Shown piece by piece: positions 44,052 through 55,131 of a DNA stretch of 64,000 nucleotides. The notes under the pieces are model-generated. The model ran no database searches and was not told where the DNA came from. It worked only from the letters and a program-made list of their open reading frames with translations. Both the position numbers and the translations under genes were made by a program. Numbering within the stretch: position 1 is the first letter of the stretch; each line of letters opens with the position of its first letter. The DNA is taken from NCBI GenBank assembly GCA_047967505.1, contig CM106538.1; one strand, given 5' to 3'. This DNA is from Dipteris shenzhenensis (taxonomy: Eukaryota; Polypodiophyta; Polypodiopsida; Gleicheniales).

Positions 44052-44398
44052 TGTTGAGATATCGAGCTCCACTCGTGATATGCGAGGGTGACCATTGTGC
44101 ATTTATGTCACCGACTTGTTAGCTGCAGACACGGTTGGTACACCGCCTATGAATAATAGCTGGATGACAGCTATCCTTATCTACTCTAGTTTGTGGCTCA
44201 GTGAGTATGCCACCTTAGTTAGTCGAGTTTGGTTTGAGACCCACATATAGGGTTCTTCTATTTCTTTATACTAGAGTTCTTTTGGCTTTCACAACTAAGA
44301 AGAGGAAAACTGTTTTCAGCCTCCACCTTTGTGTGTATTCCCCCATTGTGCATGTGAGAAAGCCGCAAGTGAGACTCCTTCCCTCTCTCCCACTATCA
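44052..44398 (+). repeat. 3' LTR of the copia A relic
   Basis: It begins tgttgagatatcgagctc after cgaggggga and ends actatca before copia B gag resumes. Blocks such as atttatgtcaccg are shared with the young LTR. Confidence 0.75.
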
Positions 44399-44695
44399 TG
44401 TTGAATTAATGCCATGATGGAATCACTAACACTCCAGATAATAGAACACAATGCATCTGCATTTCTTCTTGTCCATGCGAGAATCTCATCCGCAGTTGGT
44501 ACTATTTGTTGTCCTACATTGGCTGGATCCCCGGTCTCGCAACCCCAGCCTCACGTCCACCCCAGTAGCAGTGTCACAAAGCTCATATGCACTTAGGATG
44601 GTCTTCATCTTGAACTTCTAGTGTGGATAGTTAGAGCCGTCCAACTTTTCGCTTTCGTCGAACGGTGGGATTCGCAGTCTTGAGGGCTGGGCCAT
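44399..44695 (-). pseudogene. Copia B gag N-terminus
   Basis: From the ATG at 44695 the minus strand reads MAQPSRLRIPPFDESEKLDG, SNYPH, a TAG (44620-44618, where Trp is expected), then KFKMKTILSAYELCDTATG. After a frame change it reads ADALCSIIWSVSDSIMALIQ, up to the point where the nested copia interrupts it. The gag sequence resumes at 40436. Confidence 0.88.
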
Positions 44696-44753
44696 CTCTC
44701 ACAATCTGCTTGCAAACAGAAACACACTACCAAATCTTCTTGCTAGAGTCCGA

Positions 44754-44765
44754 GCTCTGATACCA
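44754..44765 (-). promoter_or_regulatory. Copia B primer-binding site
   Basis: The reverse complement is TGGTATCAGAGC, the canonical initiator-Met tRNA site of plant copia elements, directly next to the LTR. Confidence 0.95.
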
Positions 44766-45497
44766 TGTAAGAAAATAATACAACGTCTGTGCTCAACAGA
44801 TAATAGGATCTTGTACGCAAGAGAGAAAACAAGATAGTATGGAGAATCAAAAATTTGATTACCGTAGAACTGATACAATAGATGGCGTTGCCTCCCAACC
44901 GTGCACTCCTATGAAAGAAGCTTCGATGGCATGCTGGAAATAGTAGAAGATGGAGGTTGGAAGATAAGGAATCAGGGTTGCTATAGCCAGTGATGAAATG
45001 GGCTTCACGGTCTTGCTCTTATATCGCCACCAGTCATAGTTGGTTAGGCTCAATTGGGTGACTGACCCAGTCTGCCCAAAATGGTCGATTGTGGGTTGAT
45101 CTTGAAATAGGCTACCGACCATACAATAAAACCGGTGCGCAAAACATAGCAACTAACCTACAGTCTCCGTTCGGCCCAGAGCCATCCAGGATCATTTGAG
45201 GCTCCAAACGGGCTTCGCAACCTGAGAGTGGGCTGCCCCGAGAAATGCTCCATCTACCCTTAGTGCGGTCAGTCACAGGATGCCTTCCCGCACTTGCATG
45301 TAGCCTAGTTGGTGGTGTGCCAACTCTATCTGAAGCCGTCCAACCATCAGGCCACACATGGCCCCCATCTGGTGTCCAAACCAGGACCTACCGAATAACC
45401 GAGCTACTCAAATGCCTTCTCCTCATATGGGGGGCTTATAAGTAGAGTTAGCTAGTTCCCACGTAGTTACACGAGAGTGGAGCATTGATATGTAACA
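44766..45497 (-). repeat. Copia B 5' LTR
   Basis: It is bounded by tgtaag and gtaaca and abuts the primer site. Confidence 0.93.
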
Positions 45498-45519
45498 AAA
45501 TTCATATGTGAGGGTTAAA

Positions 45520-48390
45520 GAAGTGAGTTGGAAGAATTGAACTTGGGCATGGCAAAAAGGCCGCAGAAAGTAAAACTTAGTGTACATGTGGAAGGAAATT
45601 TCAAAGCAGAATTGATGCAATTACTAATGGAATTTGAATATGTTTTTTCTCAAGAATACATCAACATGAAGGGGATCAATTTGAGAGTGTGTGTTCACTG
45701 CATAAATCTAAAAAAGGATGCAATTCCAATAGTGTAATAGAGGTATCGAATGAATCCTAACTATGTTAAGTTGGTCAAAGAACAAATAAATAAATTGATT
45801 AGAGTAGGTTTCATATACCTTGTGGAAAAAGTGATAGATTTCCCCAATAGTCATAGTCCCTAAGAAAAATGGAAAATTGTAGCTGTGTGGACTATAAAAA
45901 ATTGAAAGTAGCCTCTATCAGCAATCCCTTCCTTCTATCTTTTTGTGACACTATGTTGGACGCAGTAGTGGGCCATGAAGTGAATAATTTTTTAGATGGA
46001 TTCAATGGTTATAATCAGATCCAAATGGTAGAGGAAGATAAAGACAAAATGGCATTTGTGATGGAATGGGGGTGCTTGCATAAGCAATGTAATGAATCAT
46101 TCTAGGGATGGATGCAGAAAATTTTTGCACCATACCTCACAATTTTCATGTGAGTGTTTTTGGATTACTTCAGTGTGTTTGGCAAAAAAGATGCACATTG
46201 AACAACTTTGGCTCTGTTTTGGAAAATGTGGAGAGTCTCAGTTGAGCTTAAATCCGATAAAATGTGCATTTGCAATTCGTCGGGGTGTCTTACCTAGACA
46301 CATCATTTTAATAGAAGGGATGGCTATTGATCCAAGGAAGGTTGCTATAGTCTAGGAGGCTAGAGAGCCCATAAATGCTAAAGAGATCATGTGGTTCATT
46401 GGGCAAGTGAAATGGCACAATAGATTTCTCAAATATTGTTCCTATGTCTGCCAACCATTGACAAGATTGATTAAGAAAAATGAATAATTTATTTGGAGAG
46501 AGTAGCAGCAAAAATCATTCAAGCTATCGAAGAAAATGCTGGTGGTAGCACCTATCCTCATCCCATGGGACCAGAATCGAGATTTTCATGTCTCTATGGG
46601 CGCATCAGATAGTGCCATAGGTGCAGTCTTAGTGCAAACCGGGGTGGTTCCAGCTGATTTATTATGTCAATCGTACCTTATCATCATCTGAACATAATTA
46701 TTTAGTTACTGAAAGGAAAGCCTTGGGCATGGTATATGCTTTGCAAAAATTCAAGAATTATCTTTTGGGCAGTGTAGTGGTCTTTCATGTTGACCATCTA
46801 GCATTAATGTATTTGATCAATAAGCCACAACCATCCGAAAGGATAGTAAGATGGATCCTCCTCTTACAAGAATTCAGCTACTATAGAATAGTGCACACAC
46901 CAAGAAGAAAACATCTCATTGTGGATTACCTTAGCATATTAGAGTCCGGGGAACACCCAGGACAAGGAACTCTAGATGACATACCAGATGCATCTTTGTT
47001 CCAAGTGCAAGCCATTCGTGGAACACATTGGTATGACCAAACACTACAATTCTTGATAGATGGAATGTTTTATTTCTAAAATTTTCACAAGGGATTAGAG
47101 GCATAGATTGGCTCTCAAAAACAGACCATTTATGATCATTGCAGGAGCATTGTATAAAAGAGGAATAGATCAAATACTCCGACGATGTGTTCCAGACCAT
47201 AAGCAACATGCTGTTTTGTATTAGGCCCATCAAGGGACATTGGGTGGCCACTTTGAGGGTGATGTGATAGTAAGAAAGATCTTTCAAGCTAGATTGTGGT
47301 GGTTGGAAGCAATCAAAGACTCACATGAATTTGCAAAGAAATGGTGGCCATTTTGAGGGGGCTTTGAGGGTGATGTGATAGCGAGAAAGATTGTCCAAGC
47401 CAAATTGTGGTGGCCGACAGTAATCAAAGACTCACATGAATTTGCAAAGAAATGCTGGTATTGCCAAAGAGATGGACAACCATTTGATGTTGATAGATTG
47501 CCACTCAACCCAATCTTTCCACTTGAGTCCATTTCAAAAATGGGGTTTAGATTTTGTGGGGCCATTCAAGCCAGCCACAAAACACATTAGGAAAAAATAT
47601 ATTTTGGTAACCATGGATATTACACTAAGTGGGTAGAGGCACAAGCTATATGCGGCAATCCATCTGACAGTACATAAAAGTTCTTGTACCATAACATAAT
47701 TATGTGGTTTAGATTATCAGATCAAGGACACTTTCTCAACAAAGCCATTAAAAAAATGACAAAAGTTCATATGATTGTTCACAAAATTGCATCAACTTAC
47801 CACCCACAACCACCTGGATAGGTAGAAAGTTATAACAAAATCATGAAGTGGATTCTAAAATTTACAGTTTTGGAAAATAGTATGGACTGGAACACAAAGC
47901 TAGATTTAACATTGCGGGCATTCTGAACAACATTCAAGGTAAGCATGGAAATGACACCCTTCAAGTAAGTTTATGGAGTTGAGGCAGTAGACTCCATGGC
48001 ATTTGCGACAACTAGTTTACAAGTTTCAGCCAAGAAATTGAGTCTAGAGAAGTCGGTGAAGTTTGGATGATAGCAATTGAATCAATTGGAAGAATATTGA
48101 CTCAAAAGTTGACACATTGCACAAGTCATCCAAGAGCAAAGAAAAGACTGGATTGACAAAAACATCAAATTCAATTGTTCAAGGAAGGAGATTGGGTACC
48201 TATGTTTAATACAAAATCATGGACATTCTCAAGAAAGTTGAAATTGAGATATGATGGACCATTCAAAATTGTGAAGGATTTAGGCCAAGGAACATTTTGA
48301 TTGGTTGATATGCATGGTAATATAAAATTGAAAGTGGTCAATGGGTTCCAACTAAAGCCGTTTGTTTGATTGAGGAAAAAGTATGATCCG
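45520..48390 (+). pseudogene. Gypsy G RT-RNase H-integrase relic
   Basis: The plus strand reads the RT entry (KGINLRVCVHCINLKKDAIP, RYRMNPNYVKLVKEQINKL, FLDGFNGYNQIQMVEEDKDK) and a degenerate catalytic box (FLDYFSVFG instead of Y-x-DD). It continues with RNase H (ALGMVYALQKFKNYLLGS), integrase ([27 protein letters not shown], then DFVGPFK) and the GPY/F end (KLKLRYDGPFKIVKDLGQGT, then TGA where Trp is expected). It is a Ty3/gypsy pol in a non-chromovirus style. About 97 bases of integrase are duplicated at 47245-47460. Many stops show it is dead. Confidence 0.88.
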
Positions 48391-48589
48391 ACTTCGAACC
48401 ATTTGGTTGAACATCAGACTCTTGGGTGATCCAACAGTCAGATCCATTGGGCCTTTAAATAAAGAAATCATGCAAGGGAGTGGCAACAATGACACTTCAC
48501 ACGTGCAAATATTGTAGCACATGCAAAAATCGGCACTTCAGTTCCTTCACAACAATCATTCTTACCTTTCCCATCATCCTTCATTTGCT

Positions 48590-49660
48590 TCAACTATGAG
48601 AAAATCATTTATTTGATTGCCATCGATCTATCAGCATGTGAATGACTCTCAAATCCATCATAAAGAGCATGCTCCTTCTGACAAAGAAGGAGCTACTGGT
48701 AGCTCATCGAGCTTACAAGTCATGTCATCTTCTTTCAATCCCTCAACATGGAAGCGGAATGGGCAGCATGCATTGCATTGGTCGCTCCATAGTCAAGTAA
48801 GCACCAACGTCAACGAGAAGGTAGTAGAATCTCCTCACCCGACAAAGAAAAGGTTAGCTAATGCTTCCACTTGTGATTTCCAAGACTTTAAATATGATAT
48901 GGATACTACTAGTTTGTGTAACATTGCATGGCTTCAAAAGATGGGGTTACACTAGTACTATTATCTTCCTTGGTGTGGGAGTGGGCCCCATGAATATGGA
49001 AGCATGGAGACAATTTGACCACTTGCGAGATATAAAAAGATATACTTACACCAAGATTGTTAGTCACATTTGAGTTAGTGGCTTGGGTGTTTAAACTACC
49101 ATTGATTCCAAATGCATCCATGAAAGCTCCAAGTAGATATCTAGATGAGGTAATGGTGCAATAATTTGGTGAGGAGTTACACTCAAAAGGATTCTTTTAT
49201 GTGAAGAATGCACTCAAAGGCCAGAGATGAGATCAGTGTGAGTGGTTCTTGGAGAGGGTGTTGCTTCTTATCAAATATGATTACATTTCAAAAGATAACT
49301 ATTCTCTTATGCATTTTGCCATGTTGGTCAATCCAATCAATTGGGCAGTATTCATGCACAAAAGAATCATGGGGGGAATAGCTGGCAAGAATAAGCAAAG
49401 GAGTATGACCCACATCAAAATTTGATCCATTCTCTATGCTCTTTATTTAAATTCTAGAGGGGCCACATCCTAGCCAATGTCTACCATTTTCAAATGAAGA
49501 GGATGAGGTAGAAGACAGATGCATTGGGGAAGAGCTCGCACAACAGAGGAAACAGTTAGAATTGTAAAGGAAGTTGGGTACAAACAAGCAGAGATTGAAG
49601 CATCAATGCACAAAAATATTTACAATCACCATTAAAGGTTGCCCACCAGTAGGTTAAACT
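48590..49660 (+). pseudogene. Gypsy G third ORF, left part
   Basis: After integrase the plus strand stays coding-like, with frame changes: MPSIYQHVNDSQIHHKEHAP at 48617, and later LHSKGFFYVKNALKG and MLVNPINWAVFMHKRIMGGI with KNKQRSMTHIKI. The N-P-INWA segment resembles the putative plant transposon protein domain (Transposase_32-like) found in extra ORFs of some plant gypsy elements. The match is by motif only. It is interrupted at 49665 by the young copia. Confidence 0.5.
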
Positions 49661-49665
49661 CAATC

Positions 49666-49963
49666 TGTTGAGATATCAAGCTCTATCCCCGACATATCTC
49701 CTGGATGACTATCATTTATGTCACCGCCTATGTTAGTTGTACTCGTGGTGTAGTTAGACTACCACGTATGTTTTTGGTTTGGGTTCACATATGAACCACG
49801 TATTCTAGGTTTTGACATATAGGGTATTTCCCTCTTCTATTGTATTGTTGTTGTGTGCAAAAGTGAAGAAAGGCTTCACCCTCCAACCTTGTGTCCTCTC
49901 TCTTTTGTGTGTTGTGAAGAAAGCTGAACTTGATTCTCCTATCTCTCTCTCTTATTCTTTACA
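49666..49963 (+). repeat. Young copia A 5' LTR
   Basis: 298 bp, starts tgttgagatatcaagc and ends tattctttaca. Confidence 0.98.
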
Positions 49964-49976
49964 TGGTATCAGAGCC
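49964..49976 (+). promoter_or_regulatory. Young copia A primer-binding site
   Basis: tggtatcagagcc, immediately after the 5' LTR, is complementary to the 3' end of initiator-Met tRNA. Confidence 0.97.
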
Positions 49977-50542
49977 TTGTTCGTGGTAAGGAGCTCAAGA
50001 AAGAAAGCCAAGTTTGTGGTGTCCTGGTAAGAGGACCAGTGTTGCTTTCCTACTTCGAGTTTGGGAGCAAATCTTTGCAGGTAGCACAGCCAGAAGTGCA
50101 GGAGTGCACTGCTTCAGATTGAGAGGCCCTTCGCGGTGCGGCGAGAGCGCAGTATATGCTGCGGGAAGGGGCAAAGCCCTCGGTGACTTTATTTTTTTGA
50201 TTTGAGGCCCTTTCGGGACCCGTTTTGAGGGCGGAAGTTCTTCGCAGGCACTCAGAAAAAGGCCCTGTTTTTGCTGTGCGACCACTGCGCGCGGCCAGTC
50301 GGTGGAAAGGTGCCACAGAAACTGCGTCGTATGCCTGTGTGCAGAGATATTGGGAGTTGCAGATTCATGCCTGTTGCCTGTTGATGCAAAATCGTCACTA
50401 GGAAGTGACTGTGTGGTGAAATACCACTTTCGTCAGTGTTGCAGATCTGCCCCTGTGAGGCTCTTTGCAGAAGTTTTGCTATTTGCCCTTTTGAGGCATT
50501 TGCTGTGTTTACAGGTTGCTGTTGCAATTCGTGATTTGTAAA

Positions 50543-52129
50543 ATGTCTGAGAATCTGTCTACCATTGTCAGTGAGAAGCTGGACAAGAACAACTTCCAAG
50601 CATGGAAGTTCAGGATGACAAACTTCTTTATGGGAAAGGGAGTTTGGGATTACATCAGTGGTGAAACTGCAGAACCAGTTTTGGGTGCTGCTCCCACTCC
50701 TGCTGAATTGAAGGCCTTTAAAGAATGGCATGAAAAAGCCAGAAAATGCCTGTATTGGCTGTCCGTTAGCATTTCAGATTCTATGATTGTGCATATACAG
50801 GATCTAGAGACGCCTAAGGAGGCATGGGATACATTGGTGAAGCTGTATAGCACAAATACCAAAGCACGAAAGATGCAGCTAAAGCAGGAGTTGCACAATG
50901 TGCAAAGGAAAAATCTGAATATAAATGAGTATTCCTTGAAGGTGAAAGGCCTTGCAGATTCTCTTGCCTCCATTGGAGCACCTGTTGATGATGAGGACTT
51001 AGTGTCCGTGACCTTGAATGGTCTTGGGAAAGATTATGCACAGTTTCGGACATCCATTGGAGTCCGTGAAACATTTCCTGATTTTCAGGAACTTATTGCT
51101 CTCTTGCTGAGTGAAGAGCAAAGGAATGGTGGTTCAGCCACCTCAGCTTCTCAAGAGACTGCTTTCTACTCAAATACAGGTAGAGGCAGGGGTAGAGGAA
51201 GAGGCCATTTTGGTGGCCGTGCAGGAAATCAGAACCAGCAGCAACAACAGGAAAACCAGTCCTATGGAGGAGGACGTGGTAGTTCTAGAGGCAGGGGGAG
51301 CCAAAGAGGCCGTGGTTCATGGCAAAGGAACCAGCAAGTAAATAGCAGCACAGAATGCTATTATTGTGGAAAGCCTGGACACAAGGAGAATACATGCTAT
51401 AAAAAACAGAATGACATCAAAAGTGGGAAGTTGCAGCAAAGCAACTATGCATCATCAAGTGGGCATGGTGACGACAGAAATGAGCACCTTTTTGTGATGC
51501 AGCATATGGTTAACTCCATGTCAGGAGATGCTGCAGCTTGCAATGATGTTTGGTATGTTGATTCAGGTGCCTCTAATCACATGACCAGTCATGGTGAGTG
51601 GTTTCATGATGTTAGAAATTTGGATAAGCCAGGTTATGTTGAAACAGGTGATGATACTGCGCACCCAATTACGCAGGTTGGTAAAGTGCCATTGGCTATG
51701 CAGGATGGCAAAACAAAGTACTTGGCAGATGTACTTCATGTTCCAAAAATCACTAAGAACCTGGTTTCAGTTGGCCAAATGGTTGAGCAAGGTCTGCAGG
51801 TTAGATTTAATCCTGATGGATGCTTCGTTGAAGACCTGAAAAATAAATGCCGCTTGGTTGCGAAAGGCAACAAAAATGGAAGAATGTTCACCTTGGATGT
51901 TGATATGCCTGAGGTGAAAGCTGCTATGTTTGCGCATGGGAGAGGTGTCATTGCAGATATTGAGATATGGCACAAGCGCATTGGGCATGTGAATATACAA
52001 AGGCTGAAATCTATGCAAACGAAAAACATTGTTGCAGGTTTGCCTAAATTCAGAGTTGAGGGAATGCAAAAGGTATGTGAAGCATGCCAAATGGGTAAGC
52101 AGGCCAGAGCAAAAGACCTTTGGAAGTGA
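50543..52129 (+). CDS. Copia A gag-protease-pre-integrase ORF
   Basis: This 528-residue frame starts at the first good ATG (50543, MSENLSTIVSEKLDKNNFQA) after a 566-base leader. Gag (about 1-260) has the UBN2-type core (ARKMQLKQELHNVQRKNLNI), then an RG-rich stretch (210-265) and the zinc knuckle CYYCGKPGHKENTC (about 271). The aspartic protease active site is in WYVDSGASNHMTS (about 337), and the pre-integrase zinc site is HKRIGHVN...CEACQMGKQ (about 476-517). It should continue into integrase, but the frame runs into a TGA at 52127-52129. Compared with the relic copy at 41290, about 28 bases are missing just before, which shifts the frame. Confidence 0.96.
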   Translation: MSENLSTIVSEKLDKNNFQAWKFRMTNFFMGKGVWDYISGETAEPVLGAAPTPAELKAFKEWHEKARKCLYWLSVSISDSMIVHIQDLETPKEAWDTLVKLYSTNTKARKMQLKQELHNVQRKNLNINEYSLKVKGLADSLASIGAPVDDEDLVSVTLNGLGKDYAQFRTSIGVRETFPDFQELIALLLSEEQRNGGSATSASQETAFYSNTGRGRGRGRGHFGGRAGNQNQQQQQENQSYGGGRGSSRGRGSQRGRGSWQRNQQVNSSTECYYCGKPGHKENTCYKKQNDIKSGKLQQSNYASSSGHGDDRNEHLFVMQHMVNSMSGDAAACNDVWYVDSGASNHMTSHGEWFHDVRNLDKPGYVETGDDTAHPITQVGKVPLAMQDGKTKYLADVLHVPKITKNLVSVGQMVEQGLQVRFNPDGCFVEDLKNKCRLVAKGNKNGRMFTLDVDMPEVKAAMFAHGRGVIADIEIWHKRIGHVNIQRLKSMQTKNIVAGLPKFRVEGMQKVCEACQMGKQARAKDLWK

Positions 52130-54870
52130 TCCATTCAGATGTTTGGACAACCAAAGCTGCTTCTATTGGTGGATGCCATTATTATGTGACGTTTATTGAT
52201 GACTACACTAGGAAGGTGTGGATTTATTTTATGAAGCACAAAAGTGAAGTGTTCAGCCACTTCAAGGCTTTTAAGGCCATGGTTGAAAAAGAGAAAGGTG
52301 TGCATATTAAAGTGCTAAGATCTGATGGAGGGGGAGAGTACTTTTCAGAAGAATTTTGTGAATATCTGAAAGAACAGGGAATTCAAAGGAAGTACTCATG
52401 CAGGTCTACCCCTCAGCAGAATGGGGTTGCAGAAAGGAAGAACAGGCATATTGCAGAAGTAGGACGGGCGATCCTAAATGAGAAAAACATGCCTGATTAT
52501 TTTTGGGCTGAAGCAGTAGCAACTGCTGTTTATATTATGAACAGAACCCCCACTGCAGCTGTCCATGGCATGACGCCTGAAGAAATGTATACAGGCCAAA
52601 AACCAGATATTTCTCACTTGAAGGTATTTGGTTGCATAGCTTATGTTCATGTTCCTGATGAGAAGAGAACAAAGCTGGATCCAAAGGCAGAAAAATGCAT
52701 CTTTATTGGATATGCTCAGCACCAGAAAGGGTATCGCTGTTATAACCCTTCCACCCGCAAAATACAAGTGAGCAGAGATGTTGTTTTTGATGAAATGAGC
52801 AGCTGGTATGCACCAACTGTTATGGTAGGAGATGCAGATGCAGGAAATGGGAATGCTGCAATAAATGCAGAGCAGCAATCTCAAGCCTTGAGTGGACCCA
52901 GAGAGTCCTCTACTAGTGGATCTAATGCATGGACAGGGAGATTGAGATCTAGTGAATCGTCACATGGCAGCCCTGATAGTGTTGTGCAGGTATCACATAA
53001 GGGAAAAGAAAAAGTGGACCATGCTCCAGTGTTTGATGTGTCTGCTGGTAGCTCTCATGTTGATGGAGAGTCAAGCGGCTCTGAAATGAGCCTTGATGAG
53101 GAACTTGGGATTCCTTCTGTTGTTACACCTGGTGCAAGGAAAAGCAGGCATGATTTAAAGACTCCTGCAACTGATCCAGTTGTACAGAGGTCCACTCGTA
53201 TTAAGTATCCAGTTGACAGGCTGAGATATGATGGGTATACAGCACATCACTATGCTTATATGGTCAAGGTTCTAGAGGAGCCAGAGCCCACATGTTTTGA
53301 GGATGCAGCAGGGCATAAAAATTGGGAAGCAGCTATGGATGAAGAGATGGCTGCCTTGGATGCAAACCACACTTGGGATTTGATGCCTTTGCCTCATGAT
53401 AAGAAGGCTATTGGCTGCAAGTGGGTTTACAAAGTAAAGCACAATGCTGATGGGTCTGTTAGCAGGTACAAGGCAAGATTGGTTGCCAAAGGTTTTGCAC
53501 AGACATATGGAATTGACTATGAGGAAACTTTCAGCCCAGTTGCAAGGATGGCAACCGTGAGAGCAGTAATTGCTATGGCTGCTGCAAAGGGATGGTCTTT
53601 GCATCAGATGGATGTGAAAAATGCCTTCTTGCATGGTGACTTGCAGGAAGAGGTTTATATGATGCAGCCAGAAGGTTATGAGGATAATGCACACCCCGAT
53701 TTTGTATGCAGGTTGCGCAAAGCCTTGTATGGCTTAAAACAGGCGCCGAGGGCATGGTCAGACAAGATAGGGCAATATCTTGTCACTATTGGATTTCAGA
53801 TTTCCAATTTAGATTTTTCACTTTATGTGAAAAGGACAAACAGAGGGATTGTGCTTATAGTCATCTATGTTGATGACTTGATTATTACAGGTGATAGTGA
53901 TGCAGACATTAATGAAGTGAAGCTGCTGTTGAAGCAGAAATTTGAGATGAAGGATTTGGGAGAGCTGCGTTACTTCTTGGGCATTGAGGTTATTAGATCC
54001 CCGAGTGGGATATGGCTGTTGCAAAGGCAATACGGTTTGGACATGCTGTCCAAATATGGGATGACAGGCTGTAAGCCTATTTCTGTTCCATTGGAGCAGA
54101 ATGTGAAGCTCAATGCAGAAACAGGTGAGCTTCTTGAAGATATTACTATGTACAGGCGCATAGTAGGTAGCTTGATTTACATGACTATAACCAGACCAGA
54201 TTTGAGCTATGCTGTGGGGCTGGTGAGTCAGTTTATGCAGGCACCGAGGAAGCCACATTTGGATGCGGCTAGGCGCATACTGCGGTATGTGAAGTCCACA
54301 TTGCATTATGGATTGTTTTATGAAGCTGGCTGTGCATTACAGGTACATGGATACACAGATGCTGACTGGGCTGGTAGTGTCTCAGACAGGAGATCTACTA
54401 GTGGTTTTATGTTTTCCCTTGGGAGTGGTGCCATCAGTTGGAGCAGCAAGAAGCAGCCAACAGTTGCCTTGTCGAGCACAGAGGCTGAGTACAGGGGTGC
54501 AGCAATGGCTGCATGTGAGGTAGCTTGGTTACGGAAGCTACTTGCAGATATGGGACAGTCAGTTCATGCAGCAGTTGTCATTCATTGTGACAACATTAGC
54601 AGCATCATGCTTGCTAATAACCCAGTTTATCATGCTAGAACGAAGCACATTGAGGTGCATTATCACTTTGTGAGAGAGAAGGTTCTAGCTGGTGAGATTG
54701 ATCTTGTCTATGTCAGCACTGAGGAGCAGGTGTCTGATATCTTTACGAAGGCATTGGGTACCGAGAAGCTTCGCAGATTTAGGAGCTTGCTTGGTGTACG
54801 TGAGATGGATTTGAGCTTGAGGGGGAGTGTTGAGATATCAAGCTCTATCCCCGACATATCTCCTGGATGA
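52120..54870 (+). CDS. Copia A integrase-RT-RNase H ORF
   Basis: This frame of 916 codons overlaps the gag-protease ORF by ten bases in a different frame. It has no start of its own; its first codon is TTG. The integrase catalytic triad is visible in HSDVWTT, LRSDGGGEY and NGVAERKNRH. RT motifs include WVYKVKHNADGSVSRYKARL and the active site VIYVDDLIITGD (about 581-592). RNase H has GYTDADWAGS, SSTEAEYRG and CDN. It ends within the 3' LTR. All catalytic residues I can check are present, so the enzymes look sound, but they are uncoupled from gag by the deletion. Confidence 0.96.
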   Translation: MEVIHSDVWTTKAASIGGCHYYVTFIDDYTRKVWIYFMKHKSEVFSHFKAFKAMVEKEKGVHIKVLRSDGGGEYFSEEFCEYLKEQGIQRKYSCRSTPQQNGVAERKNRHIAEVGRAILNEKNMPDYFWAEAVATAVYIMNRTPTAAVHGMTPEEMYTGQKPDISHLKVFGCIAYVHVPDEKRTKLDPKAEKCIFIGYAQHQKGYRCYNPSTRKIQVSRDVVFDEMSSWYAPTVMVGDADAGNGNAAINAEQQSQALSGPRESSTSGSNAWTGRLRSSESSHGSPDSVVQVSHKGKEKVDHAPVFDVSAGSSHVDGESSGSEMSLDEELGIPSVVTPGARKSRHDLKTPATDPVVQRSTRIKYPVDRLRYDGYTAHHYAYMVKVLEEPEPTCFEDAAGHKNWEAAMDEEMAALDANHTWDLMPLPHDKKAIGCKWVYKVKHNADGSVSRYKARLVAKGFAQTYGIDYEETFSPVARMATVRAVIAMAAAKGWSLHQMDVKNAFLHGDLQEEVYMMQPEGYEDNAHPDFVCRLRKALYGLKQAPRAWSDKIGQYLVTIGFQISNLDFSLYVKRTNRGIVLIVIYVDDLIITGDSDADINEVKLLLKQKFEMKDLGELRYFLGIEVIRSPSGIWLLQRQYGLDMLSKYGMTGCKPISVPLEQNVKLNAETGELLEDITMYRRIVGSLIYMTITRPDLSYAVGLVSQFMQAPRKPHLDAARRILRYVKSTLHYGLFYEAGCALQVHGYTDADWAGSVSDRRSTSGFMFSLGSGAISWSSKKQPTVALSSTEAEYRGAAMAACEVAWLRKLLADMGQSVHAAVVIHCDNISSIMLANNPVYHARTKHIEVHYHFVREKVLAGEIDLVYVSTEEQVSDIFTKALGTEKLRRFRSLLGVREMDLSLRGSVEISSSIPDISPG
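54819..54827 (+). promoter_or_regulatory. Young copia A polypurine tract
   Basis: gagggggag sits directly before the 3' LTR and would prime plus-strand DNA synthesis. Confidence 0.93.
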
Positions 54871-55125
54871 CTATCATTTATGTCACCGCCTATGTTAGTT
54901 GTACTCGTGGTGTAGTTAGACTACCACGTATGTTTTTGGTTTGGGTTCACATATGAACCACGTATTCTAGGTTTTGACATATAGGGTATTTCCCTCTTCT
55001 ATTGTATTGTTGTTGTGTGCAAAAGTGAAGAAAGGCTTCACCCTCCAACCTTGTGTCCTCTCTCTTTTGTGTGTTGTGAAGAAAGCTGAACTTGATTCTC
55101 CTATCTCTCTCTCTTATTCTTTACA
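54828..55125 (+). repeat. Young copia A 3' LTR
   Basis: 298 bp, identical to the 5' copy by eye. The pol frame ends inside it at 54870. Confidence 0.98.
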
Positions 55126-55131
55126 CAATCT

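Larger units (their letters stand above)
40443..44398 (+). mobile_element. Old copia A relic nested in copia B gag
   Basis: A 5'-truncated plus-strand copy of the same family as the young element at 49666-55125. It begins in mid gag at a point equivalent to base 51238 and ends with a polypurine tract (about 44042-44051) and a 3' LTR (44052-44398, 347 bp, clearly diverged from the young 298 bp LTR). It splits the copia B gag. No 5' LTR or clean target duplication is present. Confidence 0.9.
36078..45497 (-). mobile_element. Copia B, full-length but decayed, hosting a nested copia
   Basis: Two LTRs (36078-36791 and 44766-45497) match over their length with substitutions and small indels. On the minus strand the right LTR is followed by a primer site (44754-44765) and gag-protease-integrase-RT-RNase H down to 36810. 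A polypurine tract (rc of 36792-36804) abuts the left LTR. The outer left end reads TA instead of TG. No adjacent target duplication survives, though aaattca occurs at both sides (36064-36070 and 45498-45504), seven bases out on the left. Confidence 0.93.
49661..55130 (+). mobile_element. Young, nearly intact copia A with target duplication
   Basis: Identical 298 bp LTRs (49666-49963 and 54828-55125), a perfect 5 bp target duplication caatc (49661-49665 and 55126-55130), a PBS and a PPT are all in place. It encodes gag, protease, integrase, RT and RNase H in the copia order. The only break seen is a frameshifting deletion between the protease/pre-integrase part and integrase. It inserted into gypsy G. 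By eye I find no LTR differences, so the insertion is recent. Confidence 0.98.

Noticed and set aside
36064-45504. aaattca at both sides as the copia B target duplication
   Set aside because: On the left it is seven bases away from the LTR end and is longer than the usual 5 bp; it may be chance.
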